DNA from: Thermothelomyces thermophilus ATCC 42464
Lineage: Eukaryota; Ascomycota; Sordariomycetes; Sordariales; Chaetomiaceae
Assembly (NCBI RefSeq): GCF_000226095.1
Contig: NC_016472.1
Span: 6,262,001 to 6,326,000, forward strand
Direction of reading: 5' to 3'
Length of the DNA stretch: 64,000 nt
Part shown: in pieces, positions 11,914 through 25,700 of the stretch
How the letters are laid out: every line of letters starts with the position of its first letter
How positions within the stretch are numbered: the stretch's first letter is position 1
Notes under the pieces: model-generated
The model's database searches: none
Told to the model about the DNA's origin: nothing
The model's input: only the letters and a program-made list of their open reading frames with translations
Program-made: the position numbers and the translations under genes

Positions 11914-14900
11914 GGTAGTTCAAATTCTTAACTAGTTCCTATAAGTTATCTTCTAGTCCGAAATCAAGCCATTTGACTAAGTACTATAGTTCCCTATTAA
12001 TAATACGTGAATCTAGAATTTCTTTGACGTCCTATTCTTCCTCTTTGTCCTCTGCTTTGATGTGCGTAGTAACCTTGACGTTCTTTGGTGCTGGTTCGAG
12101 AAGTGAAATATGAAAAACATCTATCTGTAGTCGTATAGATGACGGTAACGATAGTCGATAGTTGGATATTAAAATTCGTTCCTTGATAATAAAGGGTCTG
12201 ACCTTCTTAAAGTCTAGCTTTGTGCTTGGTCGTTTGGTTCGCAAGTTTTATATAATTAGATAGACTTTGTCTCCCCTCTCTAGGCAAGGTCCTTCGAGCC
12301 TATGTTTGTCGTAGTAGTTCTTTATTCTGGTTTTGATAACTCGAGTTCCTTCTTGAGCTTCTCGTATAGTACGTACATCTGTTCTACTTTGGCTGCTGCT
12401 CTTGGCACTGTGACCTCTAGTCCTTGCCTAAGGTCTGCTTTATATCTGTAGTTTGCGAAGAACGGTATAACTTTAGTCGTTTCCATTAGCGTCGTGTTGT
12501 AAGCGAGTTATACTATTGGCAATAGTATGACCTAGTTATCTTGCTAGTAGTTAACGTAAGAGTGGAGGTATTGCTTAATAACTTGGTTTAGTCGCTCCGT
12601 TTGTCTGTTAGTCTATAGGTAATATGCCGTTAATAGCTTGCTATTGACGCTTAATCGTTATATTAATGCTTGCCAGAACTTCGATACGAACTTCGTGTCT
12701 CTATCGGTAATCTATTCTTGCGGCTAAGCATGTACTAATATAACTTGCCGATAGATTATGTCTACTAACTGTTCCGCTGTCTAGGACTCTTTATAGGGAA
12801 AGAAGTATGCCTACTTGGTCAGGCAATCTACTATAGTAAGAATACTGTTATAGGTTACTCCTATAGCTATATCCTTAGATTCTAACAGCTTTGTAATAAA
12901 GTCTATCGTAACTAAACTCTATAGTTTGTCAGCTATTAGCAGTAGCTAAAGTAGTCTATACGGCTTATATCGTGCCGTTTTGCTTCGATTGTAGATGTCG
13001 TAGTTCTATACGACTTCCTTAATCTGTACCGTTAACTATAGAAAGTCGTAGTGTCTCTTGACTTGTACAACAGTCTTTATAGCTCCTTTATATCCTCCGA
13101 GTTTTGATTTATAGAGTTCTCGAATCATTTGCAGCTATTGATCTTTATTATAGATATACACTTTGCCTCGGTACTAGAGTTTTCTATCTTTTTCTTTTAC
13201 TCCGTTAGGTACTACTAGTCCGGGTGCTACTTGATACTATACCTCGTTAATCCTTTCCTCTCGAAAGATTACGTAGCATTCTAGGAACAAGTCAAGTAGA
13301 TTATCTTCCACAGGTGTCTACGTTTCGTAGTACAATGTCCTGTCTGTTCGTTCCTTGAACAACAGTAGTATTATTCCCGTTTGTCCTTTCGTATGATCCG
13401 TTCGTTGGCTTAAAATGTCTGCTTGTACGTTTTCTTTGCCCTTCTTGTAGCGGATCTCGAAGTTAAATTCTGTAAGGAATTCTGCCTATTGTATTTGTTA
13501 TCTGTTAAGTTCCTTTGTTGTTGTAAAGTATCGTAAATTCTTGTGATCTATATATACTTATACTAGTTTAATCGTGCTACTAAGGTATGGTCGCCATTCC
13601 TTGAAAGCTTTGATAATCGCAAGTAGTTCCTTATCGTAAATCGGATAATTGAGACATAGTCTATTGAGCTTCTTTGAAAAGAAGGCTATAGGATATAGCT
13701 TCCCTTGTTTGTCTCGTTATCCCAATTGTCCTCTAATAGCGTAGTCTGAAGCGTCTGTTTCTACCTTAAATGGCTTCTTAGGGTCTAGTAGTACTAGTAC
13801 TAGATCTTTAGTAATGGCATTACAGATCTATATAAATGCTTACTCGTGTCGCTCTTCCTATTGGAATTTAGCGTTCTTCTTAGTAAGTTCGTATAAAGGT
13901 TATACGATTGCTTTAAAGTTCCTAATAAACATTTGGTAGAAGTTCGTAAATCCGATAAAGCTTTATACTTCTGTAACTGACGTCGGTCGTAGCTAATTCT
14001 TGATAGCTTTAACCTTTGAAGGTTCTATCCGGATTTGTCTTAGGGATATTTCGTATCCCAAAAAGACTATCTTCCTAATATGGAATTCGCTCTTTTCCTT
14101 GTTAACTAATAGTTTATACGCGTATAGCACGTCTAGTACTACTATTACGTACTTCTAGTATTCGTCTATCGTCTTAGAGAAGATAAGTATATCGTCGAGA
14201 TAATATACCGTAAATTTATCGAGAAAGGGTCGGATAGCTTGATCAATCAAGGCTTAGAACGTTGCCAGCGCGTTCGTAAGTCCGAATGGCATAACAAGGT
14301 ACTTATAGTGGCTATAAGGTATCCTAAAGGCCGTTTTCTACTCGTCGCCTTCTTTGATCTATATATAATTATAGGCTAATGGCAAGTCAAGACATGTAAA
14401 ATATTAGGCTCCTGCCAACTAATCTCGGAGCTGTAAGATTAGTGGTAACGGGTATTGGTTTTTCACGGTCTGTTCGTTAAGTTGCCGATAGTTGATATAT
14501 AACCGTAGCTTTCCGTCTTTCTTAAGTATAAACAGGATTAGGTAGCCTGCTGGCAATATCGACAGGCGGATATATCCTCTTCAAAGGTTCTCCTCTAAAT
14601 ATCGCTTAAGTTCTTCGTTCTATATCTGGCTCGTATAGTAAATCTTAAAGAACTTTAGTCGTACTCCTTCCTTAAGCTTAATCTCGTAATCCTATAGGCC
14701 GTGTTCTGGTAATCCTTCTAGATACTTTGGTTCGAATGCTAGGTGTCCTTCGTATTCTTTCGGTACTTCCTTAGTCTTATCTCGTCTCTTAGTTTTCTAA
14801 TAATATACGAACTTGGTTCTGTCTATAGCGATATTAGCGATTTCTCCTATCTTAACCTACTACTCTAATTACAGTACTCTACATTCGTCAACGGAGAGAA

Positions 14901-15582
14901 TAACTATCGGCGATTTAGCTCGTTCCTCCTATCGTGATATCGATGTCGTTATGCTGCCTCTTCTAGAGTCTGTAGTAGTCTGCCTGCCACTGTCTGTCTC
15001 TTGCGGTGGATCTATAGGATATACCTTTCTCTGAGTATTGTCTGCTTACGATCCTTACGTGCTCCCTATCTCGCTAGTCGAATACGACTCCGTTCGGGGT
15101 CGTAGGTAGCTACCATTCTTCTAGCTAATATCCGGGTTATAATCTTTATACCATAGTAACCCTAATATTATATCTTTGTCGTTGCCTATATCTACGATAC
15201 TAAATATAACTACTATAGTCTTCCTTACTATAGTGATATCGATCGGTTCGGTCTCTCTACGTACCTATTACGTCGGAAATAGCCCTTTGACTATGCTATA
15301 CTTCCGCTTCATTCTCTAGGGTATCCGTAGCTAATTTACAAGTGTTAGCGAAATCAGGTTTATCTCTGCTCTACTGTCTACTAGTACAAGCATTTCGTGC
15401 TGTTTCTACTATGCTATTATCTATAGTTACTTGTCTTACCGCCGTTGTCCAAAGATCGTGGCGATTTCCTATGTTTCTGCCGGGAGGTCTTGGTATAGTG
15501 GTCTCTTATGCTAGTCCCTCCTGTACTATGCTACCACTCGCTGCTACGTAGGCGTTAATGGTTTCTAGGCCCCTCGAAGGGC
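11885..15582 (-). pseudogene. pol of element B (PR-RT-RH-IN-chromodomain), RIP-damaged
   Basis: Read on the minus strand from the gag-pol hairpin (15567-15584): protease near 15.35 kb, reverse transcriptase with an intact Y-L-D-D near 14.19 kb, RNase H, integrase, a GPF-type module near 12.2 kb and a chromodomain at about 11,885-12,033. Several stretches remain open (for example 12032-12244), but many TAG/TAA stops interrupt the frame. Chromodomain elements are known to target heterochromatin through methylated histone H3, which fits their nesting here. Confidence 0.8.
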
Positions 15583-17816
15583 CCTGACCCGTTTCCTAGG
15601 TCAGTGCTAACCTCTCTAATTATTTGGCTAATAGTAGCTTTATCAATTATACTTATTTTTATAAGCTATTAGGTGCTTATAGCTTCCTACTATTAGGTCC
15701 GTTTTGCTTTCCATTATACATACTATAGCTTCATCTAAAGCTCCTAAATTCGTAATTTCTTTTCATCTATATAATAGAGGTAATCGTTACTCTAGCATGA
15801 GTCCTATATGTCTCGTCCGGTTCCGTAGTGCCTAGGCCAGGCTCATTTTAGAACTACTGTAATGCTTTCTAGGTCTCGGGCTTCGATTTCCTAGAGCAAT
15901 TCGGCCGCTCTGTTTCCTACATCGTAGACCTATTCTACAGGGTATAAGCCTCTGTCCCTATTTTCCTGTCGGGTCGGCCAGTGATTATTTTCGAATTTGT
16001 CACGGAAGTGATATCGGCATTTGTGTGCTATACACTGGAACTAGGGCACTTGCGTATATGCCTCGTATCGAGGGTATAGTCGTATAGCGTCGCCTAGGAG
16101 GTATTAGAATTCTTTTCCGAATCCTTCCTACTATACATAGGCCGTAGGTACTCTAATACTAAAATAAGAGTACTTCTTCTAGTAGCTTTCCTATATACGC
16201 TCGTCTTTCCTACGATTTGCTCGTATAAACTAGTATTCTAGGTTCCATACGTCGTTACTAAGTTGCTAATCGTCAAGGTACTCAGCATAGCTATCAGGCC
16301 TATCATATATCACAGGCTATTCTCCTTTGATAGCTTCTACAATACGTCGGAGTTCCCTTATCTTGTCCCTCATTCCATTGCTCTACTAGGTAAGTCAAAT
16401 CAAGCGTTCATCCCGTTTACGTAGTTCTATATTAAGCCAGAAAACTTCGTTACAATACCATTCGATTTATTCCTAGAGGAATAGAACATTAGGTCTAGGT
16501 CTTTCGATTCCTTAGGTGTCAGTTATCCACGATCTATCCCGCCTCTACATGACTATGAAACCCTACTGTCCTAAGGCCAGGAGAATCGAAGCTGGCAATG
16601 TATATTCTCCTGCCATGTCCAATCTAGCAAGACCTGTCTCTAGGTCTATAGTGACTAGTTTGGAGTACGGTACTTATTCGTCTTTACCGTTGCCATCGTG
16701 TCCGAGACTATCTATGTCACTGCCCTTGTCTTCGTAGCTCGTAGCTACTACTTCGATGACGTCTTTAGTGGTTTTGTTAATAGCTATAATTTCCTTTCTA
16801 GGGGCTGGTTTCTATTCTTTCTTTAGGCTCTGGCATTCTTGCTTGTAGTGCCCTTTCTTTCTATAGTTATAGTAGGTAACATTAGACTTATCTTTGGTTG
16901 TCTTCTTCTGGTCCTGCTTCTACGTTACGTCTATATCTATAGCTCTAGGGTATGTTCTATACGAGGTACTAACGTATGCTCGCTTTTTCTTGTCGTTAGC
17001 CTTAACTATGGTTCCATTCATTTGACCTCGTTTCTACTACTCTCGTATATAGAGTCGATCATCGATCCTAATGGCCTACACGATGTATTTATCTAGAGTC
17101 TTAGGCTAATCATACTTATATAGCTCGTCCTTAACCTTTTCCTTTAAGCTATTATAGAATAATTATATTAACGCCTTATCGTTAAGCTAAGACTTAAGCA
17201 TGTCCTATCTAAACTATATAGTATAGGAGGCTACTAACTTAGTCTATTAGAGATTAGTAAGTCTTTCTTACATATAAATCTTCTCGTCTTTGTTACTAAA
17301 AACCTTCTAAAGCTCTTCTTCGAAACGGTCGTAAGATCGGAAGACTACCTATATAAACACGTCTCGATCGTCTTCGTCTTCCTCCGTAAGATAGTCGTTC
17401 TACGTAGGCTCGAACCATCTAAGTGCCTTGCCCTCTAGTCTTATAGCTACATAGAGAACTTTAGCTTTGTCATCTAAAAACTTGTTATCATTAAGCCGGA
17501 AGTAAGATCAGAGGTTTGTTAGGAATCCTACAAGATCCTCCTTAGTTCCTCCGTATTTACTAGGTAATTCGATCTTAATACGCTTTGCTTTAGCGCCCTC
17601 AAGTGCCTCGATTTTGGTATAGGCCTCGTTAACTAACTTCTGTAAGTACTTTTCGCGGTTTTCAAGTTCCTTGATTCGAGCTTAAGCAGCCTTGTCTCTC
17701 TAGTCCAACTCCTAGATCCGCTGCTAGAGTTAACCAAGCTAAGCAAGCAGCTGTTCGGCCGTAACGTTAGTAGCTATATCGATATCAAGGTCGAAGTCAC
17801 CTCCGTTCTAAACCAT
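15555..17816 (-). pseudogene. gag of element B, RIP-damaged
   Basis: 2,262 nt with an intact ATG (17814-17816) and the shared TAA (15555-15557), the same length as in elements A, C and D. Contents, in order: N-terminal coiled-coil-like region, retrotransposon gag domain, CCHC knuckle near 16.86 kb, then a long extension with C-x4-C-x2-H motifs (one intact near 16.02 kb). The hairpin overlapping the 3' end has one RIP change (GGGCCT), which still allows a G-U pair in RNA. In-frame TAG/TAA codons prevent translation. Confidence 0.78.
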
Positions 17817-17843
17817 GACAGAACAAAGGGAGTAGTAACAACG

Positions 17844-18261
17844 TGTGACAAACCTAACTCAGACTTCTTCTGAAAGGGTCTAGACAGAGGCAGGCTGAGC
17901 GTGACGAGCAGGCGGGTCGTCTAAGGGATTCGGTAAAGCCAAAGGGTTCATAACAACACTAGAGTTGTCTCTTATAGTAATTAGCAATGCTTAGTATAAG
18001 TACTATGATTGTAATTGTTACCACTGGTAAACTCCTAGAGTCCTCTATAACGAGTGACTATCTATATGTATATATAATCCTAGTGATTACTCCTGATCAC
18101 GGTGATCGTGAGTGATCGTATGGTGGTGATCACCCTAATTGCTGGTGAGCGTAGTGATCATTGTACTTCCTATGTTGTAATTGGTCCTTCCGTTCCTTCG
18201 GCTTGATTGGCCCGTTTGTGCCGGTGGCCTAGGCGGCATCTGCATGTATATTTCCGTGATA
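17844..18261 (-). repeat. 5' LTR of element B
   Basis: 418 bp, the same length as its partner at 10771-11188, differing mainly by transitions. It ends GTGATA, a RIP form of GTGACA, followed by the ACTGT duplication. Confidence 0.9.
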
Positions 18262-18266
18262 ACTGT

Positions 18267-20049
18267 CTGTCTCTTACGGTAGATCTATAGGATATGCCTT
18301 CCCCTAAGTATTATCTGCTTGTGATCCTTACGTGCTCCCTATCTTGCTAGTCGAATATGACTCCGTTTGGGGTTATAGGTAGCTACTATTCTTCTAGCTA
18401 ATGTCTAGGTTATAATCTTTATACTATAGTAACCCTAATATTATATCTTTATCGTTACCTATATTTACGATACTAAATATAACTACTATAGTCTTCCCTA
18501 CTATAGTAATATTAATTAGTTTAGTCTCCTTATATACCTATTATATTAGAAATAGCCCTTTGACTATGCTATACTTCTACTTTATTCTCTAAGGTATCTA
18601 TAGCTAATTTATAAGCGTCGGCGAAATTAGGTTTATCTCTACTCTACTATCTACTAGTACAAGCATTTCGTGCTATTTCTATTGTGCTATTATCCATAGT
18701 CGCTTGTCTTGCTACCGTCGTCTAAAGATTATAGCAATTTCTTATATTTCTACTAGGAGGTCTCGATATAGTAGTCTCTTACGCTAGTTCCTCTTATACT
18801 ACGCTATTACTCGCTATTACGTAGGCATTAATAGTTTCCAGGCCCCTCGAAGGGCCCTAACCTATTTCCTAGGTTAGTACTAACCTCTTCGGTTATTTGG
18901 CTAATAGCGGCTTTGTTAATCGTGCTTATTTCCGTAAGCCATTAAGTGCTTATAACTTTCTACTATTAAGTCCGTTCTGCTTTCCGTTATACGTGCTATA
19001 GCTTTATCTGAAGCTCCTAAATTCGCGATTTCTTTTTGTCTGCGTGATAGAGGCAGTCGTTACTCTAGTATAAGTCCTATATATCTTGTCCCATTCCGTA
19101 ATGCCTAGGCTAGGCTCGTTTTAGAACTATTGTAATGCCTTCTAGATTATAGGCTTCGATCTTCTAGAGTAATTCGGCCGCTCTATTTTCCATATTATAG
19201 ACCTATTCTATAGGACGTAAGCTTTTGTCCTCATTTCCTTATTAGGTCGGCTAGTAATTATTTTCGAATTTGTCGTAAAAGTGGTATTGGTATCTATATA
19301 CTATATATTAGAACTAGGGTACTTATATATATACCTCGTATTAAGGATATAGTTATATAGCGTTACCTAGGAGGTATTAGAATTCTTTCCCAAATCCTTC
19401 CTATTATATATAGACTATAGGTACCTTAACGCTAAGGTAGGAATATTTTTTCTAGTAGCTTTCCTATATATACTTGTCTTTTCCACCGTTTACGCGTATA
19501 AACTAGTATTCTAGGTTCTATACGTCGTTACTAAATTACTAGTTATTAAGGTACCTAGTATAGCTATTAGGCCTATTATATATTATAAGCTATCTTTCTT
19601 TAATAGTTTCTACAATATATTAGAGTTCTCTCGTCTTATCCCTTATCTTATTACTCTACTAGACAAGTCAAATTAAGCGTCTATCCCGTTTACGTAGTTC
19701 TATATTAAGTTAGAAAACTTTATTATAGTACTATTCGATTCGTTCCTAGAGGAATAAAACATTAGGTCTAGGTCTTTCGATTCCTTAGGTATTAGTTATC
19801 TATAATCCATCCCGCCTCTATATAACTATAAAACCCTACTACCTTAAGGCTAGGAGAATCGAAATTAGCGGTATATACTCTCTTACCGTATTCTATTTGG
19901 CAAGACCTGTCTCTAGGTCTATAGTGACCAGTTCAGAGTACGGTGCTTGTTTGTCTTCACTATTGCCGTCATATCCGAGACTATCCGTATCACTACCCTT
20001 ATCTTCGTAGCCTATAGCTACTACTTTAATAATATCCTTGGTAGTTTTA
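18267..20049 (-). pseudogene. Protease and distal gag of element E
   Basis: Continues element E on the right of the element B insertion: protease region, gag-pol hairpin (18840-18857, one arm GGGCCT), then the C-terminal extension of gag up to the element C insertion. RIP stops throughout. The sequence picks up at 27612 after element C is removed. Confidence 0.8.
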
Positions 20050-20477
20050 TGTCACGGAAATATACATGCAGATGCCGCCTGAGCCACTAGCACGAACGGG
20101 CCAATCAAGCCGAAGGAATGATAGACTAATCAGGACAGGATCACGCTTGGCAAGAAATAATCCCAACAGAGGATCACTGGCTCACGATATGAGCCAGGTG
20201 AGCTAGTATGAATGATCACCACGACTACTAGTGATCCTAGGAGTATATATACATGTAAATAGTCACTCGTTATAGTGGACTCTAGGAGTTCACCAGTAGT
20301 AACAATCACAATCACAGTACTTATACCAAGCATTGCTAATTACTATAAGAGATAACTCTAAGTGTTGTTATAAACCCTTTGGCTTCACCGAATCCCTCAG
20401 ACGACCTGCCTGCTTGTCCCGCTCAACCTACCTCCGTCTGGACCCTTTCAGAAGCAGTCTGAGTTAGGTTCGTCACA
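20050..20477 (+). repeat. 5' LTR of element C
   Basis: 428 bp, TGTCACGG to CGTCACA. It contains a TATATATA segment near 20,244 that could act as a TATA box. Homologous to the solo LTR at 1024-1451. Confidence 0.93.
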
Positions 20478-20504
20478 CGTTGTTACCACTCCCTTTGTTC
20501 TGTC

Positions 20505-22766
20505 ATGGTTCAGAACGGAGGTGACTTCGACCTCGACACCGACATGGCTACCGACGTCACGGCCGAACAACTGCTCGCCTAGCTTGGTCAACTCTAGCAG
20601 CGGATCCAGGAGTTGGACCAGAGAGACAAGGCTGCTCAAGCTCGAATCAAGGAACTCGAGAACCGCGAAAAGTACTCGCAGAAGTTGGTTAACGAGGCCT
20701 ACGCCAAAATCGAGGCACTCGAGGGCGCCAAAGCGAAGCGCATCAAGATCGAACCACCTGGCAAATATAGAGGAACTAAGGAGGATCTCGTAGGATTCTT
20801 GACAAATCTCCGATCCTACTTCCGGCTTAACGACGATAAGTTCCTAGATAAAAAAGCCAAAGTCCTTTACGTAGCCACGAGACTAGAGGGCAAGGCACTT
20901 AGATAGTTCGAGCCTACATGGAACGACTATCTCACTAAGGAAGACGAAGACGACCGAGACGCGTTCACACAGGCAGTCTTCCGATCTTACGACCGTTTCG
21001 AAGAGGAGCTTCGGAAAGTTTTTGGCGACAAAGACGAGAAGATTCATACACAAGAAAGACTCGCCAATCTCCGACAGACCAAGTCAGTAGCCTCCTACGC
21101 CGTATAGTTTAGACAGGACATGCTCAAGTCTTAGCTTAATGATAAGGCATTAATGTAATTGTTCTATAATGGCCTGAAGGAAAAGGTCAAGGACAAGCTA
21201 TACAAGTACGATCGGCCTGAGACTCTAGACGAATACATCGCGCAGGCTATCAGAATCGATAATCGACTCTACACACGAGAGCAGCAGAAACGAGGTCAAA
21301 TAAACGGAACCACGGTTAAGGCCAATGACAAGAAAAAGCGAGCGTACGTCAGTACCTCGTACGGGACACACCCCGGAGCCATAGATGTAGACGCAGCGCA
21401 GAAGCAGGACTAGAAGAAGACGACCAAAGACAAGTCTAATGTTACCTACTATAACTACGGAAAGAAAGGGCACTATAAGCGAGAATGCCGGAGCCCGAAG
21501 AAAGAATAGAAACTAGCCCCTAGAAAGGAAATTACGGCTATCGACGAAACCACTAAGGACGTCATCGAAGTAGCGGCCACAAGCTACGAAGACAAGGGCA
21601 GTGACACGGACAGTCTCGGACACGACGGCAACAGTAAAGACGAACAAGCACCGTACTCCGAACTGGTCACTATGGACCTAGAGACAAGTCTTGCCAAATA
21701 GGACATGGCAGGAGAATATGCACCGCCAGCTTCGATTCTCCTAGTCTTGAGGCAGTAGGGTTTCATAGTCATGTAGAGGCGGGATAGATCGTGGACAACC
21801 GACACCCAAGGAATCGAAAGACCCGGACCTAATGTTCTATTCCTCTAGGAACGAATCGAATGGTACCGTAACGAAGTTTTTCGGCTTAACACGGAACTGC
21901 GCGAACGGGATAGGCGCTTGATTCGACTCGCCTAGTAGAGCGATAAAATGAGGGACGAAATGAGGGAACTCCGACGTATCGTAGAAACCATCAAAGGAGA
22001 ACAGCCTGTAATATACGATAGGCCTGATAGCTACGCCGAGTATCTTGACGGCCAATAACTTAGCAACGACGTACGGAACCCAAAATACCAGTTCATACGC
22101 GCGAACCGCAGAAAAGACGAGCGTATGTGGGAAAGCTACTAGAAGAAACACTCCTATATCAGCACTAGAGTACCTACAGCCTACGTACAATAGGAAGGAT
22201 TCAGGAAAGAATTCCAATACCTCCTAGGCAACGCTACGCGACTGTACCCTCGACATGAGGCACATACGCAAGTGCCCTGGTTCCAGTGTATGGCATACGA
22301 ATGCCGATATCACTTCCGCGACAAATTCGAAAACAATCACTAGCCGACCCGACAGGAAAACGGGGACAGAGGCTTACGCCCTGTGGAATGGGTCTACGAT
22401 GTAGGAAACAGAGCGGCCGAATTGCTCTGGAAGATCGAAGCCCGCGATCTAGAAAGCATTACGGTAGTTCCAAAACGAGCCTGGCCTAGGCACTACGGAA
22501 CCGGACGAGACATATAGGACTCGTGCTAGAGCAACGATTGCCTCTATCACGCGGATGAAAAGAAATTACGAATTCGGGAGCTTTAGATAAAGCTATAGCA
22601 CGTACGATGGAAAGCGGAACGGACCCAATAGTAGGAAGCCGCAAGCACTCAATGGCTCACGGAAATGAGCACGATCGACAAAGCCGCTATGAGCCGAACA
22701 ACCAAAGAGGTCAGCACTAACCTAGGAAATAGGTTAGGGCCCTTCGAGGGGCCCGGAAACCATTAA
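20505..22766 (+). pseudogene. gag of element C with CCHC knuckle and extended Cys/His region
   Basis: The ATG at 20505 and TAA at 22764 frame 753 codons, long for a Gypsy gag. Residues 1-85 are acidic then coiled-coil-like; about 85-260 match a retrotransposon gag domain. A CCHC zinc knuckle follows near 21,450-21,490, its first two Cys codons now TAC. The remaining about 420 residues are an extension with a Glu/Arg-rich helix (about 21,850-22,000) and two C-x4-C-x2-H motifs (22287-22313 and 22524-22550). Internal stops are all TAG/TAA of RIP type. Capsid and nucleocapsid roles for the first part are established for the family; the extension's role is unknown. Confidence 0.82.
22737..22754 (+). 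promoter_or_regulatory. Conserved hairpin at the gag-pol junction
   Basis: GGGCCC-TTCGAG-GGGCCC, a 6-bp GC-only stem 10 nt before the gag TAA. It is present at the matching site in A (3945-3962), B (15567-15584), E (18840-18857) and D (35221-35238). Pol continues in the -1 frame, so a recoding signal is plausible, but I see no standard slippery heptamer. Confidence 0.55.
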
Positions 22767-25700
22767 CGCCCGCGTAGCGGTAAGTGGTAGCGCAGTACAG
22801 GAGGAACTAGCGCAAGGGACCACTATATCGAGACCTCCCGGCAGAAGCATAGGAAATCGCCGCAATCTTTGGACGACGGCGGCAAGACAAGCGACTGTAG
22901 ATAATAGCACAATGGAAATAGCACGAAATGCTCGTACTAGTGGACAGTGGAGCAGAGATGAACCTGATCTTGCCGACGCTTGTGAATCAGCTGCGGATAC
23001 CCTGGAGAATGAAGCGGAAGCATGGCATAGTCAAAGGGCCATTTCTGACGTAATGGGTACGCAGAGAGACCGAACCGATCGACATCACTATGGTAGGGAA
23101 GACTATAGCAGTCGTATTTAGTATCGTAGATATAGGTAACGACAAAGACATGATATTAGGGTTACCATAGTATAAAGATTACGACCCGGACATTAGCTAG
23201 AAGAATGGTAGCTACCTATAACCCCGAACGGAGTTATATTTGACTAGCGAGATGAGGAGCGCGCAAGGATCGCAAGCGGACGATGCTCAAGGAAAGGCAT
23301 GTCCTACGGATCTACCGCAAGAGACGGACAGTGGCAGGCAGACCACTACGGACTCTAGAAGAGGCGGCACAACGACATCGATATTGCGACAGGAGGAACG
23401 AGCTGAATTGCCGATAGCTGTTCTCTCCGTTGACGAATGCGGAGCACTGCAATTGGAGTAGTAGGTTGAGACAGGAGAAATCGCCAGTATCGCTATAGAC
23501 GGAACCAAGTTCGCATACTATCAGAAAACCGAGAGACGAGATAAGACTAGGGAAGTACCGAAGGAGTACGAAGGACACCTAGCATTCGAACTAAAGCATC
23601 TAGAAGGATTACTAGAATACGGCCTATAGGATCACGAGATTAAGCTTAAGGAAGGAGCATGACTAAAGTTCTTCAAGATTTACTATACGAGCTAGACGCA
23701 AAACGAAGAACTTAAGCGATATTTGGAGGAGAACCTTCGAAGAGGATATATCCGCCTGTCGATATCGCTAGCAGGCTACCTAATTCTATTTGTGCCAAAG
23801 AAAGACGGAAAGCTACGGTTATATGTCGACTATCGGCAACTTAACAAACAGACCGTGAAAAACCGATACCCGTTACCGCTGATCTTACGGCTCCGAGATC
23901 AGTTAGCAGGAGCCTAATATTTCATGTGTCTTGACTTGCTATTGGCCTATAACTATATACGGATCAAAGAAGGCGACAAGTGGAAAACGGCCTTTAGGAC
24001 ACCCTATGGCCACTATAAGTACCTCGTCATGCCATTCGGACTTACGAACACGCCAGTAACGTTCCAAGCCCTAATTGATCAAGCTATCCGACCCTTTCTT
24101 GACAAATTTACGGTATATTATCTCGACGACATACTCATCTTCTCTAAGACGATAGACGAACACCGGAAGCACGTGATAGCAGTACTAGACGCGCTACACG
24201 CGTACAAGCTATCAGTCAACAAGGAAAAGAGCGAATTCCACGTTAGGAAGACAGTCTTTTTGGAATACGAAATATCCCCAGGACAAATCCGGATGGTACC
24301 TTCAAAGGTTGAAGCTATCAAGAATTGGCCACGACCGACGTTAGTCACGGAAGTACGAAGCTTCATCGGATTTGCAAACTTCTACCGAATGTTCATCAGG
24401 AACTTTGGAGCGATCGCACGACCTTTGCACGAGCTTACCAAGAAGAATACTAAATTCCAATGGGAAGAGCAACACAAGCAAGCATTTACGCAGATCCGCG
24501 ACGCCATTACTGAAGATCTAGTACTGGTACTGCCAGACCCCAAGAAGCTATTCGAGGTGGAAACGGACGCTTTAGACTACGCTATCGGAGGACAATTGGG
24601 ATAACGAGACGAACAAGGGAAGCTGCATCCTATAGCCTTCCTTTTAAAGAAGCTCGATAGACCACGTCTCAATTATCCGATTTACAATAAGGAACTACTT
24701 ACGATTGTCGAAGCTTTTAAGGAATAGCGACTATACCTCAGTAGCACAATTGAACTAGTATAAGTGTATACGGATCACAAGAATTTACGATACTTCACGA
24801 CGACAAAGGAACTTAACGGACGACAAATACGATAGGCAGAATTCCTCGCGGAATTCAACTTCGAGATCCGCTATAAGAAAGGCAAAGAAAACGTACGAGC
24901 GGACATTTTAAGTCAACGAACGGATCATACGAAAGGACAAACGGGAACAATACCACCATTGTTCAAGGAACGAACAGACGGAACGCTGCATCACGAAACG
25001 TAGACACCTGTGGAAGATGATCCACTTGACTCGTTCCTAGAATACTATGTAATCTTTCGAGAGGAAAGGATCAACGAGGCATAGTATTAAGCAGCACCCG
25101 GACTAGTGGTACCTGACGGAGTGGAAGAGAAAGATGGGAAACTCTAGTACCGAGGCAAAGCGTATATCCACAATAAAGACTAACAGCTACGGATGATTCG
25201 AGAACTCTATAAGTCGAAACTCGGAGGATACAAAGGAGTTACGAAGACTATCGCACAAGTCAAGAAACACTACGACTTTCCATAGTTGACGGCACGAGTT
25301 AAGGAAGTCATACAGAACTACGACATTTGCAATCGAAGCAAGACGGCATGACACAAGCTGTATAGGCTACTTTAGCCACTACCAACAGCTGACAAACTAT
25401 GGAGTTTAGTCACGATAGACTTCATCACGAAGCTGCCAGAATCCAAGGACATAGCCACAGGAGTGACCTACGACAGTATTCTTACTATAGTAGATCGCCT
25501 GACTAAATGGGTATACTTCTTTCCCTACAAGGAGTCCTAGATAGCTAAATAGCTGGCAGATGTAATCTATCGGCAAGTTACATTAGTGCATGCTTAGCCG
25601 CAAGAATGGATCACCGACAGAGACACTAAGTTCGCATCGAAGTTCTGGCAAGCGTTAATGTAACAATTGGGCGTCAACAGCAAGCTGTCAACGGCATATC

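Larger units (their letters stand above)
10771..18261 (-). mobile_element. Element B: full-length Ty3/Gypsy chromodomain retrotransposon inserted in element E
   Basis: 7,491 bp with 418-bp LTRs at both ends and a perfect target-site duplication, ACTGT (10766-10770 and 18262-18266). It lies inside the protease-RT spacer of element E. From right to left: 5' LTR, gag, pol with chromodomain, the antisense gene, polypurine tract and stem-loop (11208-11226), 3' LTR. RIP is moderate: the RT motif is still Y-L-D-D and the gag ATG is intact. Internally it resembles element C, but its U3 is distinct. Confidence 0.92.
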
